DNA of 64,000 nucleotides, from positions 62,001-126,000 of the forward strand of contig NZ_QJJS01000014.1 of the NCBI RefSeq assembly GCF_003201595.1, written 5' to 3'. The DNA is from Sphaerotilus hippei (GTDB lineage: Bacteria > Pseudomonadota > Gammaproteobacteria > Burkholderiales > Burkholderiaceae_C). The notes below the pieces were generated by a model that ran no database searches, was not told the origin of the DNA, and worked only from the letters and a program-made list of their open reading frames with translations. Shown here piece by piece: positions 46,626 to 57,562 of this stretch (within the stretch, counting starts at the first letter, position 1; the number at the start of each line of letters is the position of its first letter). Both the position numbers and the translations under genes were made by a program.

Positions 46626-48359
46626 TCAGTCCTGGTAGGCGACCTCGCCGTGCGCGTGCAGGTCCAGCCCCTCCCGCTCGGATTCCGTCGACACCCGCAG
46701 GCCGAAGACCAGGTCGGCGACCTTGAAGGCGAGGAAGGACACCACGCCCGACCACACGACCGTGATCAGCACCGCCTTGGCCTGGATCCAGACCTGGCTG
46801 GCGATGGAATAGGCCTCGGGGGCGATGATGCTCACGCTGACCCAGTCGGTCACGAAACCGGGGCCGCCCAGGCCGGGCGCGTTGAACACCCCCGTCAGCA
46901 GCGCGCCGAGGATGCCGCCGACCCCGTGCACGCCGAAGACGTCCAGCGAGTCGTCGGCACCGAGCAGCTTCTTCAGGCCGGTGACCCCCCACAGGCAGAC
47001 CAGCCCGGCCAGCAGGCCGATCAGCAGCGCGCCGCCCAGGCCGACGTTGCCGGACGCCGGCGTGATCGCCACCAGCCCGGCGACCGCCCCCGAGGCTGCG
47101 CCCAGCATCGAGGCCCGGCCCTTGACCAGCACCTCGCCCAGGCACCAGGCCAGCACGGCCGCGGCCGTGGCCAGCAGGGTGTTGATGAAGGCCAGCGCCG
47201 CCACCCCGTTGGCTTCCAGCGCCGAGCCGGCGTTGAAGCCGAACCAGCCCACCCACAGCAGGCCGGAGCCGACCATCGTCAGCGGCAGGTTGTGCGGCGC
47301 CATCAGCTCCTTGCCGTAGCCCACACGCGGGCCGAACAGCCAGGCGCCCACCAGGCCCGCCACGGCGGCATTGATGTGCACGACGGTGCCGCCAGCGAAG
47401 TCCAGCGCGCCCATCTGCCAGATGAAACCGGCCTTGGCGTTCATCGCGTCGACCACGTCGGCGCTGGCGTAGGCATCGGGCCCCATCCAGTACCAGACCA
47501 TGTGGGCGATCGGCGCATAGCTGAAGGTGAACCACAGCACCATGAACAGCAGCACCGCCGCGAAGCGGGCACGCTCGGCGAAGGCGCCGACGATCAGGCA
47601 GCAGGTGATGCCGGCGAACGTCGCCTGGAAGGCGGCGAAGACGATCTCGGGGATGTAGACGCCCTTGCTGAAGGTCGCGGCCGGCACGAAGGTGCCGGCG
47701 ACGTGGTCCCAGAGGCCCTTCATGAACAGGCGGTCGAAGCCACCGATGAAGGCGTTGCCCTCGGTGAAGGCCAGGCTGTAGCCGTAGACGGCCCACAGCA
47801 CGACGATCAGCGAGAAGGTGACGAACACCTGCATCAGCACCGACAGCATGTTCTTGGCGCGCACCAGGCCGCCGTAGAACAGCGCCAGGCCCGGAACGGC
47901 CATCAGGATGACCATCAGGGTCGACAGCATCATCCACATCGTGTCGCCCTTGTCGATCACGGGTGCGGGCGCCGCTTCCGGCACGGCCAGCGTGATCTCG
48001 ACCCGGCGGGCCTGCTCGCCCTCGCCGGCGGTCACGTCATCGGGCTTCTGCAGCACGATGCGCTCCTCGTCCAGGCCGGCCGCCTTCAGCGCGGCCGCGA
48101 CGGCCAGCGCCCGCTGGCGGGCCAGGGCCTGGTTGGCCTCGGGCGAGCCGGTGGCGTCGACGAAGCCCGACAGCAGCACCTTCGCGTCGGGGTGGGCCGC
48201 CAGGAAATCGAGCACCGGCTTCAGGTCGGCCTCGGCCGGCACGGTGGCCTGGCCGCTCTCGAACAGCACCCGGGTGCCGGGGAAGTCCTCGGCGGCCAGC
48301 GCCATCGAACTCAGGAGCAGGCTGGTGCAGAGCAGCAGCCATCGGAGCATGCGCGTCAT
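46626..48359 (-). CDS. amtB: Ammonium transporter with N-terminal OmpA domain
   Basis: The 577-residue fusion has a signal peptide (about 1-23), an OmpA-type domain (about 28-125) and a full Amt channel (about 140-577). The OmpA part shows TRVLFESGQATVPAEADLKP, SGFVDATGSPEANQALARQR and QARRVEITLA. The channel shows VPGLALFYGGLVRAKNMLSV, the pore His pair in VVHINAAVAG and FGVHGVGG, and GWFGFNAGSALEANG. Start at ATG 48359 has a GAGA ribosome-binding site. Normal AmtB proteins have a short signal-like first helix, so the OmpA domain is an unusual periplasmic addition. It follows glnK in the same direction. Confidence 0.9.
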   Translation of the reverse strand: MTRMLRWLLLCTSLLLSSMALAAEDFPGTRVLFESGQATVPAEADLKPVLDFLAAHPDAKVLLSGFVDATGSPEANQALARQRALAVAAALKAAGLDEERIVLQKPDDVTAGEGEQARRVEITLAVPEAAPAPVIDKGDTMWMMLSTLMVILMAVPGLALFYGGLVRAKNMLSVLMQVFVTFSLIVVLWAVYGYSLAFTEGNAFIGGFDRLFMKGLWDHVAGTFVPAATFSKGVYIPEIVFAAFQATFAGITCCLIVGAFAERARFAAVLLFMVLWFTFSYAPIAHMVWYWMGPDAYASADVVDAMNAKAGFIWQMGALDFAGGTVVHINAAVAGLVGAWLFGPRVGYGKELMAPHNLPLTMVGSGLLWVGWFGFNAGSALEANGVAALAFINTLLATAAAVLAWCLGEVLVKGRASMLGAASGAVAGLVAITPASGNVGLGGALLIGLLAGLVCLWGVTGLKKLLGADDSLDVFGVHGVGGILGALLTGVFNAPGLGGPGFVTDWVSVSIIAPEAYSIASQVWIQAKAVLITVVWSGVVSFLAFKVADLVFGLRVSTESEREGLDLHAHGEVAYQD

Positions 48360-48387
48360 GGGGTCTCTTTCAGGGTCCGTGGGTTCA

Positions 48388-48813
<426 letters not shown>

Positions 48814-48925
48814 TCACGGACTCACCGGTGGACGCGCACGCTGGCACCGCGCTGGTGCGGATCCCGGGCGTCACCACGCCGGGTGGGCCGTCGTGGCGCA
48901 TCGGGCGTGGCGGCACCGGTCCGGG

Positions 48926-51900
48926 TCAGCGGATCGGCGTGTCGTGCAGCAGCGGGATCAGCAGGGTGCTCTGCGGGGGCAGGTCGACCCAGGCCAGCCA
49001 CTCGCCGGGCCACAGCAGCCGGGTGTCGGCCGGCACCAGGGCCTCGACGGCCCGCAGCGTCGGACCGCGCAGCAGCAGGAAACGCATCGTGCGCCCGTCG
49101 CGACGCAGCGTCAGCTCCGCCTGGGGCCAGTGCGAAGGCAGGCAGGGGTGAAAGCGCAGGCGGTGGGCCTCCAGCTGCAGGCCGAGGATGGACTCGACCG
49201 CCGCCCGGTGCATCCAGGCGGCGGCCCCGGTGTACCAGCTCCAGCCGCCCCGGCCGGTGAACGGCGGCTGCGAGCAGACGTCACCCGCCATCACGTAGGG
49301 CTCGATGCCGTAGACCGCCCGCTGCGCCGGGTGGGCCGCCCGGTGGGCGGGGCTCAGCCAGGTGAAGCAGCGGTAGGCCAGGTCGGTGGCCGCGCGCGGA
49401 TCGGCCAGGGTCTGCGCATGACGGGCCAGGGCCATCACGGTCCAGGCCCCGGCGTGTGAATACTGGCCGCCGTTCTCGCGCACCCCGGGCGGGTAGGCCT
49501 GGATGTAGCCCGCGCTGGGCACGGCATGGGCCAGCGGCGGGTCGAGCAGGCGCACCAGCCCGGCGACCGGGTCGAGCAGATGCGCCTCCACCGCCGCCAG
49601 CGCCATGCCCTGCATGGCCGGCGGCGCCACGCCGGACAGCACGGCCCAGGCCTGGGCGATCAGGTCGATGCGCGCCTCGGCATCGGCCTGCGAGCCCAGG
49701 GTCTGTCCGCCGTCGAAGAACGCCCGCCGGAACCACTGGCCATCCCAGGCCGGCCCCAGCAGGGCCGTGGTCCAGCCCTCGGCGGCCTCGGTCCAGCGCC
49801 GGGCCCGGTCGGACTCGCCACGCTCGCGGGCCAGCGGCGCGAAGTCGGCCACCAGCTGGCACAGGAACCAGCCCAGCCAGACGGACTCGCCCCGCCCCTC
49901 GTGGCCGACGCGGTTCATGCCGTCGTTCCAGTCGCCGCTGCCCATCAGCGGCAGGCCGTGCGCGCCCACGCGCAGGCTGCGGTCGATGGCCCGCGCGGCG
50001 TGTTCATAGACCGTGGCCTGCTCGGCGCTGACGCTCGGGGTGGCGTAGGCGTCCTCGGCGCCCTCGGGGATGGTGACGCCCTCGATGAAGGGTACCCGCT
50101 CGTCGAGCAGGGTGCGGTCGCCGGTGACGCGCAGGTGGTGCACGCAGGCATGGGCCAGCCACAGCAGGTCGTCGGAAAAATGGGTCCGCACCCCGGCCCC
50201 GCCGGGCAGGTGCCACCAGTGCTGCACGTCCCCTTCGACGAACTGGCGCGAGGCGCAGCGCAGGATCTGCGCCCGCAGCATCGCCGGCTCGGCCCAGGCC
50301 AGCGCCATCGCATCCTGCAACTGGTCGCGGAAACCCGTCGCCCCGCCGGCCTGGTAAAAACCGGCCTTGGCCCAGAGCCGGCACGACACCGCCTGGTAGA
50401 GCAGCCAGCGGTTGACCATCACGTCGAACAGCGGGTCCGGGGTGCGCACGGTGGTCGCGCCCAGGAGCCGGTCCCAGTGCGCGGCCACCTGCTCCAGGCG
50501 CCGCTCCGGCGCGGTCGCGCCCGCGCGGACCACCAGCTGCCGCGCGGCCTGCGGGCTGTGCGCATGACCGAGCAGGAAGACCCGCTCGGCGCGCTCGCCG
50601 GGCCGCAGCAGCAGCCGCGTCGACAGCGCCGCGCACGGGTCCAGGCCCTCGCCCTCGGACTGGCCGAAGTGGTCGGGCAGCACCAGCCGGCCCCGGGCAT
50701 CGAGGCACTCGCGGCGGTCGCAGGTCCAGTCGTGCTCGTCATCGCCGCCGAGCAGCGCGAGGAAGGCGGTGCCGTCACCGAAGCCGGCCGAGCGCTCGTG
50801 CTGCGTGCACAGCAGCGCGGTCAGCGGGTTCGCCGGGAGCGCCGGGCGGTAGAGCGCGGTGGAGACCGTGCTGCGGTCGCTGCGGTGGGCCCCCATCATC
50901 CATTCGGCCAGCCCGACCAGGCGCAGGTGCAGCGCCCGTGCGCCCCGGTGCATCAGTTGCACCCGCACCTGCTTGACCGCCAGCTGCGGATCGACGCACC
51001 AGGTGACGCAGACCTCCAGCTCGCCGTGGCGGTGGCTGATCTGGCTGCGGCCCGGGCCGTGCACGACCCGGTAGCCCGTCCCGGCCCGGCCCCAGGCCGA
51101 CGCGCCCAGGCTCCAGACCTCCATCGAGCGGGTGTCCTGCAGCAGGAACCACTCGGACGGCGGATCGGCCACCGGGTCGTTGGACCAGGCGGTCAGCTGG
51201 TTCATGCGGCTGTTGACCGCCCAGGTGCAGCCGCCGGCGCTCTCCGACAGCTGGGCCCCGAAGTCCGGGTTGGACAGCACGTTGATCCAGGGCCGCGGCG
51301 GACGGCAGGTCATGCCGACCTCGAAGCCGAATTCGCCCGATCCGTCGGCGAAGCTGCCGACCGGCGCGGGCACCGCCACGGCCGGCCCGCGCGGGGTCGG
51401 CACCGGCGAGGTGGACAGGTCGTGGCGGCGCTCGAACGCCTCCTCGTGCTGCTCGATCCAGGCCTGCACATGGTGCAGCAGCGGGCGGCCGTCGGCCTGC
51501 AGGCTCAGCCGCGCCAGGCCATGCAGCGTGCTCAGCTCGTCGGCCGACAGCTCGTCGGCGCGCAGCAGGTGGAAGCTCGAGAGCGCGGCACCGGCCGGCC
51601 CGGTGCCCGTCCCGGTGTCGGCCTGGTAACGCTCGCGCAGCGCGGCGATCTCGCGGTGCAGGCCCTGGTGGTAGGAGGCCGGCTCGGCATTGATCACCAC
51701 CAGGTCGCAGGCCACCCCGCCCCACGACCACAGGCGCAGCGCCTGCACCATCGAGCGCATCAGGCCCAGGCCCTGGGGCATGCCGGCCGTCACCACGACG
51801 ATCGGCCGGTCGCCCGAGATGCCCAGGCGCCACAGCAGCCGCCGGTCGCGGACCGGCACCCCCTGGCCGTCGGCCCGGTCGGCACCGGTGGACGGCCGGC

Positions 51901-54900
51901 TCAGGCTGAACAGCAGCGCGGTGCTCAGCGTCTGCACGCAGGCGAACTGCTCGGCCCCGATGTTCAGCGCCCGCAGGCGGATGCCGGTCAACGTGGCCGA
52001 CATCAGCGAGGCCCGCTGCACGTGGCGGGGCTGGCGGTACTTGTCGATCACCGCCGCCAGCGTGCCGCCGTCGTCGCAGACGGCCGTCGCCAGCGTCAGC
52101 CTGGCCTTGCTGCCCGGCAGGATGCGCAGGCGCACGGCCAGCGCGCAGACCGGATCCAGCCCGGTGTCGAGCAGGCGGTCGTGGGCCGGGGCCACCGCCA
52201 GTTCCCCCAGCGGCTGGCTGGCCAGCCGGTTGCGGCCCAGCCAGCGCTGCCGGTCGGTCTGCAACCGCAGGCCGACCACCTGCGGATCGGTGTCGGCCAG
52301 GAAATGCGCCGCATGCAGGCCACGCTCGGTGACCAGGCGCGGGCGCCGCTCGAACACCAGCGCCTGCGCACTCGCCAGCCAGCGCGCCCGCACGAACAGG
52401 TTGGTGAACGCGGGGTGGGCCTCGTCGGCCCGCGGGTCGGTCAGCGTCACGTCGAAGGTGGAGATCAGCTCGATGTCGAGCACCTGGTCGCCCAGGTTGC
52501 GCAGCTCGACCTGCCGGAACTCGATGTCGTCCTCCGGGCTGACCCAGACCGTCATGCTCGACTGCAGGTCGGGCCAGCTCGCGTCCAGGCTGACCCGGTC
52601 GGCGTGGAAGGTGCTCTGGTAGTCGGCCTCGGGATCGGGCGCCGGGTGCTGGGTGATCGACACCAGCTGCGCCTGCCGGTCGCGGCGCAGGTAGAAGAAG
52701 CTGCCGTGGGCGTCCCGCAGCGCATCGTCGCGCCAGCGCGTGATGCCCGCCGTGCCCCAGCGGCTCCAGCCCGCGCCGTTGGCACGCAGCGACACGCTGT
52801 AGCGGCCGTTGGACAGCAGGTGGGTGGGTGCCAGCGCGGTCGCGCCCGGGCGGACCTCGCGCAGCATGCCCGGGGTGCGCTGCTGCAGCACCTGCACCGG
52901 CGGGCCGGCCGGCGGAGCCGACAGCACCGACACCTCACGCGGCACACGTTCCTGCAGCAGCGACGACACCGCCTCGATGTGGGCATTGGCCATGCCCCAG
53001 CGCCGGGCGACGCCGTCGAGCAGCACATTGGCCAGAGCCACCAGGCTCATGCCCTGGTGGTGGGCCATGAAGGTGCCCACCGGCGTGACCACGCCGGCAT
53101 CGACCTGGCGCACCGGCGTGAAGTCCAGCGCCTCGATGAAGCCGTAGCGGCCGCGGCCCGCCAGCGCCGTCAGCGCCAGGAAGTTGCCCACCGCGCGGTG
53201 GGCGTCGACCTGCGCGGCCAGCGCGGTCGCGTAGGGCGCGATGACCAGCTCGTCGGGCGGCGTGCGGCGCAGGGCCAGCCGCGGCACGCCCTGCGGGGCG
53301 TACTGGTAGGCCAGCGTGTGGTCCCGCCCGGCGTAGGCCGACTCGGAGATGCCCCAGGGCACGTGCTGGGCCTGGGCGAAGCCGATCTGCTCACGCAGCG
53401 CCGCGCAGCAGGCGTCGTGCAGCACGCTGCCGTGCGGCTCGGCCAGCACCAGCGTGGGCATCAGGTATTCGAACATCGAGCCCGACCAGGACCGCAGGCC
53501 GGCATGCACGCCCACGGCGTAGAACGGCCGGCCGAGCGAGGCCCAGTGGCTCACGGGCACGTCGCCCTTGGCGATGGCCAGCAGGCTGGTCAGCCGCGAC
53601 TCGGAGGCCAGCAGGTCGTAGAAGCCGGCGTCGAGCTGCTGCTCGGCCACCCGGTAGCCGATGTGGAACAGGTGGCGCCTGGGGTGGTAGAGGAAGGCGA
53701 AGTCGGCCTGCCAGGCCATCTGCTCGCAGGTCCGCGCGAGGGCCTGCAGGCGCGCGGCCATGCGGGCTTCGCCGGAGGCCGGCGCCAGGGTCGTGGCCTG
53801 CTCGTCGCGCCAGAAGGTGCGCAGCGTGGCCAGGTGATCGCCCAGGCACCAGATCAGCTCGTCGCGGGCCGCGGGCAGGGCCGGCGGCACGGTGACCTCC
53901 GCCTCGCGCAGCGCGGACAGGGCCGCCAGCTCGGCGCCGGCCTCGTCGAGCAGGCCGGTGAAGGTGGCCGGATCGAGCCGCGCGAAGGCCGGTGGATCGG
54001 CCAGCTCGACCAGCCGGTCCAGCGCCGAGCCGGCCGGCAGCGTGGGCAGCAGCTCGCTCCAGCGCCGTGACCACGGGGCCAGGCGACGGGCCGAGGCCCC
54101 CAGCGCGCGCCGGATGGCGCCGGTGTCCGCCGGCGCGCGGGCCAGCTCCAGGCAGGCCTGGGCCACCGCCAGCAGGTGGCCGCTGAGGTTGCCGCTGTCG
54201 ACGGTCGAGACGTACATCGGCAGCAGCGGCGCGCAGGTCTGCGTGTCGTACCAGTTCAGCAGGTGACCGCGGTGGCGGCTCAGGCTGGCCAGCGTCGCCA
54301 GCGTGGCCTCCAGGCGGTCGAGCAGGTCCTGCGTGCCGATCCAGCCGAACTGGCGCGCGCAGGCCGCGCTCAGCAGGTAGAGGCCGATGTTGGTCGGCGA
54401 GGTGCGGTGCGCGAGCATGTCGCCCGGCATGACCTGCAGGTTGTCGGGCGGCAGGTGGTGATCGTCCGGGCCGATGCAGCGCTCGAAGAAGCGCCAGGTG
54501 TCGCGGGCGATGCCCTCGAGCGTGCCGCGCTCGGGCTCGGGCAGCGCGGCCGCGCGCATCAGGTAGGGCCGGCTGACCCACCAGGTCCACACCGGCGAGG
54601 CCGCCCACAGCAGGCACAGCACGGTGGCCAGCTCCGGCACGGGCGTGCCGTGCCACAGCAGCCCGCCCAGCAGCAGCAGGGCGATGACCGGCTCGCTGCG
54701 GTGGCGCCGCAGCGCCGCGGCGAAACCGGTGCGCGCCGAGGCCTGCTCGGCTGCCGACGTGGTCCACTGCAGCAGGTGCCGGCGGCTGATGACCGTGCGG
54801 TAGATGGCCCGCACGATCGCGTCCCCCGCCTGCAGCGACTGCTGCAGCAGCTGGCCCAGATGCCACAGCCCGCCGCACACGGTGCGCAGCAGGTCGGTCG

Positions 54901-57559
54901 ATCCGAGGCGGTAGAAGTGGCGCCGCGCCAGGTCCTCGCGCCCCGGCGACAGGCCGGCCACCGCCCCCATCAGCGGCCCGGAGACGAAGGCGGCCGCCAC
55001 CAGCGCCAGGGCGGCCCAGGGGTCCACGACCTCGCCGGCCAGCGACATCAGCAGCAGCAGCAGCGACACCGGAGCCACCAGCGAGCGGCGCAGGTTGTCG
55101 AACATCTTCCAGCGGTTGACCGCCCGCAGCCGGTGACGCCGCGGCCGCAGCAGGAAGGGCAGCAGCTGCCAGTCGCCGCGGGTCCAGCGGTGCAGGCGTG
55201 CGGCCGCCACGTCGGCATGGAAGGGCGCCTCCTCGATCAGCGTGATGTCGGTCACCGCGGCACAGCGGGCCAGCGAGCCTTCCAGCAGGTCGTGGCTCAG
55301 CACCTGACCCTCGGGCAGCCGGGCCGACAGCACGGCATGCATGGCCTGCACCTGCAGCAGCCCCTTGCCGGTGAACGTGCCTTCGCCGAACAGGTCCTGG
55401 TAGACCTCGGAGGTCGCGGCGCTGTAGGGGTCGGTGCCGCAGCGCCCGGCGAACAGCCAGTGGTAGCGGGTCAGCTCGGCCAGTGCCGGCAGGGGCGTGA
55501 CCACACGCGGCTGCAGGATGCCGTAGCCGCCGATGACCAGGTGCCGGTCGGGCGACAGGCGGGGCTGGTTGTGCGGGTGGGCGGCCACGCCCACCAGCTC
55601 GCGCAGCCGGCCCGGCGGCAGCTGGGTGTCGCTGTCGAGGGTCAGCAGATGGGGCGTGCCGGGGGCCGGGCGCGACAGTTCGCCCAGGTCGATGAAGCTG
55701 GTGTCGCGGCCGGTGGCCAGGGCGTCGAGCAGCTGCTCGAGCTTGCCACGCTTGCGCTCCCAGCCGATCCAGCGCTGCTCGGTCGGGCTGAAGCGGCGTT
55801 CGCGGTGCAGCACGATGAAACGCAGCAGCGCGGGCGCATCCGCCCGCGGCGGCATCGGCGCATGGCGGCCGTTGAGGGCCAGCACCTGCGCCTGGGCATC
55901 GGCCAGCAGCGCGGCGTCGGTGGGCCGCTGCGCGGTGTCGGCATCGGTCCAGTCGGTCAGCAGCGCCCACTGGGCCTGGCTTTCCGGATTGGCGAGGTGG
56001 TGCATCTCCAGCCGGTGCACCAGCTGCGCGGTGGACGCCGGATCGCTGAGCAGCCCCGGAATCACCACCAGCACCCGATGGGCCGCCGGAATGCCCGAGG
56101 CCAGGGCCAGCCGGGGCAGCCGGTCGGGCCGCACCGACTCGCCGATCAGCCGGTTCATCACCGCCACGACCGCCTCGGAGGCCGGAAAGACCAGCAGCAG
56201 CACGCCGAGCCCCTGCCACCAGGGCGAGTCGGCCGGGGTCGACCCGGGCGCCGGATGGTGTCGGCTCAACCAGGCCACGAGGGCGGCCGTGCCCAGCAGC
56301 AGCGCGCCCAGGTAGAGCGGGAACAGCGCGCCGCGCAGGCGCGTGCGCCAGCGCAGGGGCTCGTGGTCGGGCAGGCCCAGCGCCCTGGCCAGCTCGGGCC
56401 GCCCGGCACCGCCCAGCCAGTGGCCGGCCACCTCGGTGGCACTGCCCGGGGCGGCCATCGCCTGCATCAGGCCCAGCAGCGTGCGCGCCACCGCGACCTC
56501 GCTGCGCCGGCTGCGCCGGGCGAGCTGCTCGATCGCGTGCAGGGTCTGGTCGCGGGTGGCGGCATCCTCGCCCTCGAACACCGGCGAGGTCAGCATCACC
56601 TGCATCAGCGGGCTGGTGCGGGCCACCAGGTCCGGCCAGTCGGCGTCCCCGATCGCCCGCAGCGAGGTCACCGCGTTGCTCACGCTCAGGTTGTCGGCGG
56701 CCTGCTCGGCGCTCTGCCGGGTCAGCAGCGCGGCTGGATCGGGCAGCACGCGGCGCAGCCAGTCGTGGTGGCGCGTCGGGTCGGCATCACCCGGCGACGG
56801 GCGACGCTCCTGCAGCCGCTGCGCCATCTGCGCCAGGAACACCTGGGACAGGCCACGTCGCTCCATCAGGGACAGCAGCCGGTCGAGCTGGCCCGGGTCC
56901 ATGCCCTCGAGCTCGTCGCAGCAGAGGTTGGCGGCCGCCCGGGCGGCCTTGCTCGTCGCCACCCGCTCGGCCAGGCGACGCAGGTTCTCGATCAGCACCA
57001 CCCTCAGCGTGGTCGGCAGGGCCCACATCTCGCTGAGGTTGAGCTCGCGGCTGTCCTGGTAGGCGCGCAGGAAGTCGACCAGCAGATCGTCGTCGAAGGC
57101 GCCGTCGGTGTGCGCCACGAAGGCCCAGGCCACGCCGTAGACCCGTGGCAGACCGGCCAGCGGCTCGTCGATCAGCATCGGCAGGCTGCGGAAATAGCGG
57201 CGCGGCAGCCCCTCGTGGATCTCCTTGAGCTGCGCCTCGATCAGGTGGAAGTTGTCAAGCAGCCATTCGCCGGCGGGGCTGATGTCATAGCCCGTGCTGG
57301 CCTGCAGGCCGATGTAGGCATGCGCCTCGCGCAGCATGCGGATGTTGCTGCGCAGGCGCGGCACGAAGGTCGCGGTGCGCAGGCCCGCACGGGCGGCCCG
57401 GTGGGTCGTGCCCAGGCTGCGGCCGTGCTGCGCAAAACGCAGGGCGCCGAAGATCTCGGACCGGATCGGCGGCAGCACCGGTCCGCGCGCCACGTCGAGC
57501 AGCCGGCACAGCGCCGGGGAAGCCGCAGGGATCAGGCGCGACAGCGTCGGTGGCGCCAT
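48926..57559 (-). CDS. ndvB: Cyclic beta-1,2-glucan synthase (NdvB/Cgs family)
   Basis: The 2877-residue protein has the full family architecture. A glycosyltransferase-84 module has LTLDSDTQLPPGRLRELVG (about residue 643) and is embedded among membrane segments (about 410-480 and 830-890). A glucoamylase-like middle (about 1050-1550) and beta-sandwich supersandwich domains follow. The C-terminal glycoside-hydrolase-94 phosphorylase has its acid Asp in GSGDWNDGMNRVGHEGRGES (about residue 2542) and YIQAYPPGVRENGGQYSHAG. It makes and cyclises beta-1,2-glucan for the periplasm, important for osmoadaptation and host interaction. Initiating residues in the N-terminal domain were not checked. It is four bases downstream of a small membrane-protein gene. 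Confidence 0.93.
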   Translation of the reverse strand: MAPPTLSRLIPAASPALCRLLDVARGPVLPPIRSEIFGALRFAQHGRSLGTTHRAARAGLRTATFVPRLRSNIRMLREAHAYIGLQASTGYDISPAGEWLLDNFHLIEAQLKEIHEGLPRRYFRSLPMLIDEPLAGLPRVYGVAWAFVAHTDGAFDDDLLVDFLRAYQDSRELNLSEMWALPTTLRVVLIENLRRLAERVATSKAARAAANLCCDELEGMDPGQLDRLLSLMERRGLSQVFLAQMAQRLQERRPSPGDADPTRHHDWLRRVLPDPAALLTRQSAEQAADNLSVSNAVTSLRAIGDADWPDLVARTSPLMQVMLTSPVFEGEDAATRDQTLHAIEQLARRSRRSEVAVARTLLGLMQAMAAPGSATEVAGHWLGGAGRPELARALGLPDHEPLRWRTRLRGALFPLYLGALLLGTAALVAWLSRHHPAPGSTPADSPWWQGLGVLLLVFPASEAVVAVMNRLIGESVRPDRLPRLALASGIPAAHRVLVVIPGLLSDPASTAQLVHRLEMHHLANPESQAQWALLTDWTDADTAQRPTDAALLADAQAQVLALNGRHAPMPPRADAPALLRFIVLHRERRFSPTEQRWIGWERKRGKLEQLLDALATGRDTSFIDLGELSRPAPGTPHLLTLDSDTQLPPGRLRELVGVAAHPHNQPRLSPDRHLVIGGYGILQPRVVTPLPALAELTRYHWLFAGRCGTDPYSAATSEVYQDLFGEGTFTGKGLLQVQAMHAVLSARLPEGQVLSHDLLEGSLARCAAVTDITLIEEAPFHADVAAARLHRWTRGDWQLLPFLLRPRRHRLRAVNRWKMFDNLRRSLVAPVSLLLLLMSLAGEVVDPWAALALVAAAFVSGPLMGAVAGLSPGREDLARRHFYRLGSTDLLRTVCGGLWHLGQLLQQSLQAGDAIVRAIYRTVISRRHLLQWTTSAAEQASARTGFAAALRRHRSEPVIALLLLGGLLWHGTPVPELATVLCLLWAASPVWTWWVSRPYLMRAAALPEPERGTLEGIARDTWRFFERCIGPDDHHLPPDNLQVMPGDMLAHRTSPTNIGLYLLSAACARQFGWIGTQDLLDRLEATLATLASLSRHRGHLLNWYDTQTCAPLLPMYVSTVDSGNLSGHLLAVAQACLELARAPADTGAIRRALGASARRLAPWSRRWSELLPTLPAGSALDRLVELADPPAFARLDPATFTGLLDEAGAELAALSALREAEVTVPPALPAARDELIWCLGDHLATLRTFWRDEQATTLAPASGEARMAARLQALARTCEQMAWQADFAFLYHPRRHLFHIGYRVAEQQLDAGFYDLLASESRLTSLLAIAKGDVPVSHWASLGRPFYAVGVHAGLRSWSGSMFEYLMPTLVLAEPHGSVLHDACCAALREQIGFAQAQHVPWGISESAYAGRDHTLAYQYAPQGVPRLALRRTPPDELVIAPYATALAAQVDAHRAVGNFLALTALAGRGRYGFIEALDFTPVRQVDAGVVTPVGTFMAHHQGMSLVALANVLLDGVARRWGMANAHIEAVSSLLQERVPREVSVLSAPPAGPPVQVLQQRTPGMLREVRPGATALAPTHLLSNGRYSVSLRANGAGWSRWGTAGITRWRDDALRDAHGSFFYLRRDRQAQLVSITQHPAPDPEADYQSTFHADRVSLDASWPDLQSSMTVWVSPEDDIEFRQVELRNLGDQVLDIELISTFDVTLTDPRADEAHPAFTNLFVRARWLASAQALVFERRPRLVTERGLHAAHFLADTDPQVVGLRLQTDRQRWLGRNRLASQPLGELAVAPAHDRLLDTGLDPVCALAVRLRILPGSKARLTLATAVCDDGGTLAAVIDKYRQPRHVQRASLMSATLTGIRLRALNIGAEQFACVQTLSTALLFSLSRPSTGADRADGQGVPVRDRRLLWRLGISGDRPIVVVTAGMPQGLGLMRSMVQALRLWSWGGVACDLVVINAEPASYHQGLHREIAALRERYQADTGTGTGPAGAALSSFHLLRADELSADELSTLHGLARLSLQADGRPLLHHVQAWIEQHEEAFERRHDLSTSPVPTPRGPAVAVPAPVGSFADGSGEFGFEVGMTCRPPRPWINVLSNPDFGAQLSESAGGCTWAVNSRMNQLTAWSNDPVADPPSEWFLLQDTRSMEVWSLGASAWGRAGTGYRVVHGPGRSQISHRHGELEVCVTWCVDPQLAVKQVRVQLMHRGARALHLRLVGLAEWMMGAHRSDRSTVSTALYRPALPANPLTALLCTQHERSAGFGDGTAFLALLGGDDEHDWTCDRRECLDARGRLVLPDHFGQSEGEGLDPCAALSTRLLLRPGERAERVFLLGHAHSPQAARQLVVRAGATAPERRLEQVAAHWDRLLGATTVRTPDPLFDVMVNRWLLYQAVSCRLWAKAGFYQAGGATGFRDQLQDAMALAWAEPAMLRAQILRCASRQFVEGDVQHWWHLPGGAGVRTHFSDDLLWLAHACVHHLRVTGDRTLLDERVPFIEGVTIPEGAEDAYATPSVSAEQATVYEHAARAIDRSLRVGAHGLPLMGSGDWNDGMNRVGHEGRGESVWLGWFLCQLVADFAPLARERGESDRARRWTEAAEGWTTALLGPAWDGQWFRRAFFDGGQTLGSQADAEARIDLIAQAWAVLSGVAPPAMQGMALAAVEAHLLDPVAGLVRLLDPPLAHAVPSAGYIQAYPPGVRENGGQYSHAGAWTVMALARHAQTLADPRAATDLAYRCFTWLSPAHRAAHPAQRAVYGIEPYVMAGDVCSQPPFTGRGGWSWYTGAAAWMHRAAVESILGLQLEAHRLRFHPCLPSHWPQAELTLRRDGRTMRFLLLRGPTLRAVEALVPADTRLLWPGEWLAWVDLPPQSTLLIPLLHDTPIR

Positions 57560-57562
57560 GCG

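Noticed and set aside
49526-54070. Very long open frame on the plus strand opposite the glucan synthase gene, with similar ones at 54176-57886, 8011-11199, 14556-17198 and 19410-22853 (minus)
   Set aside because: These are antisense shadows of real genes in GC-rich DNA. Their translations are rich in Arg, Gln, His and Gly with no domain motif, while the opposite strand encodes clear families.
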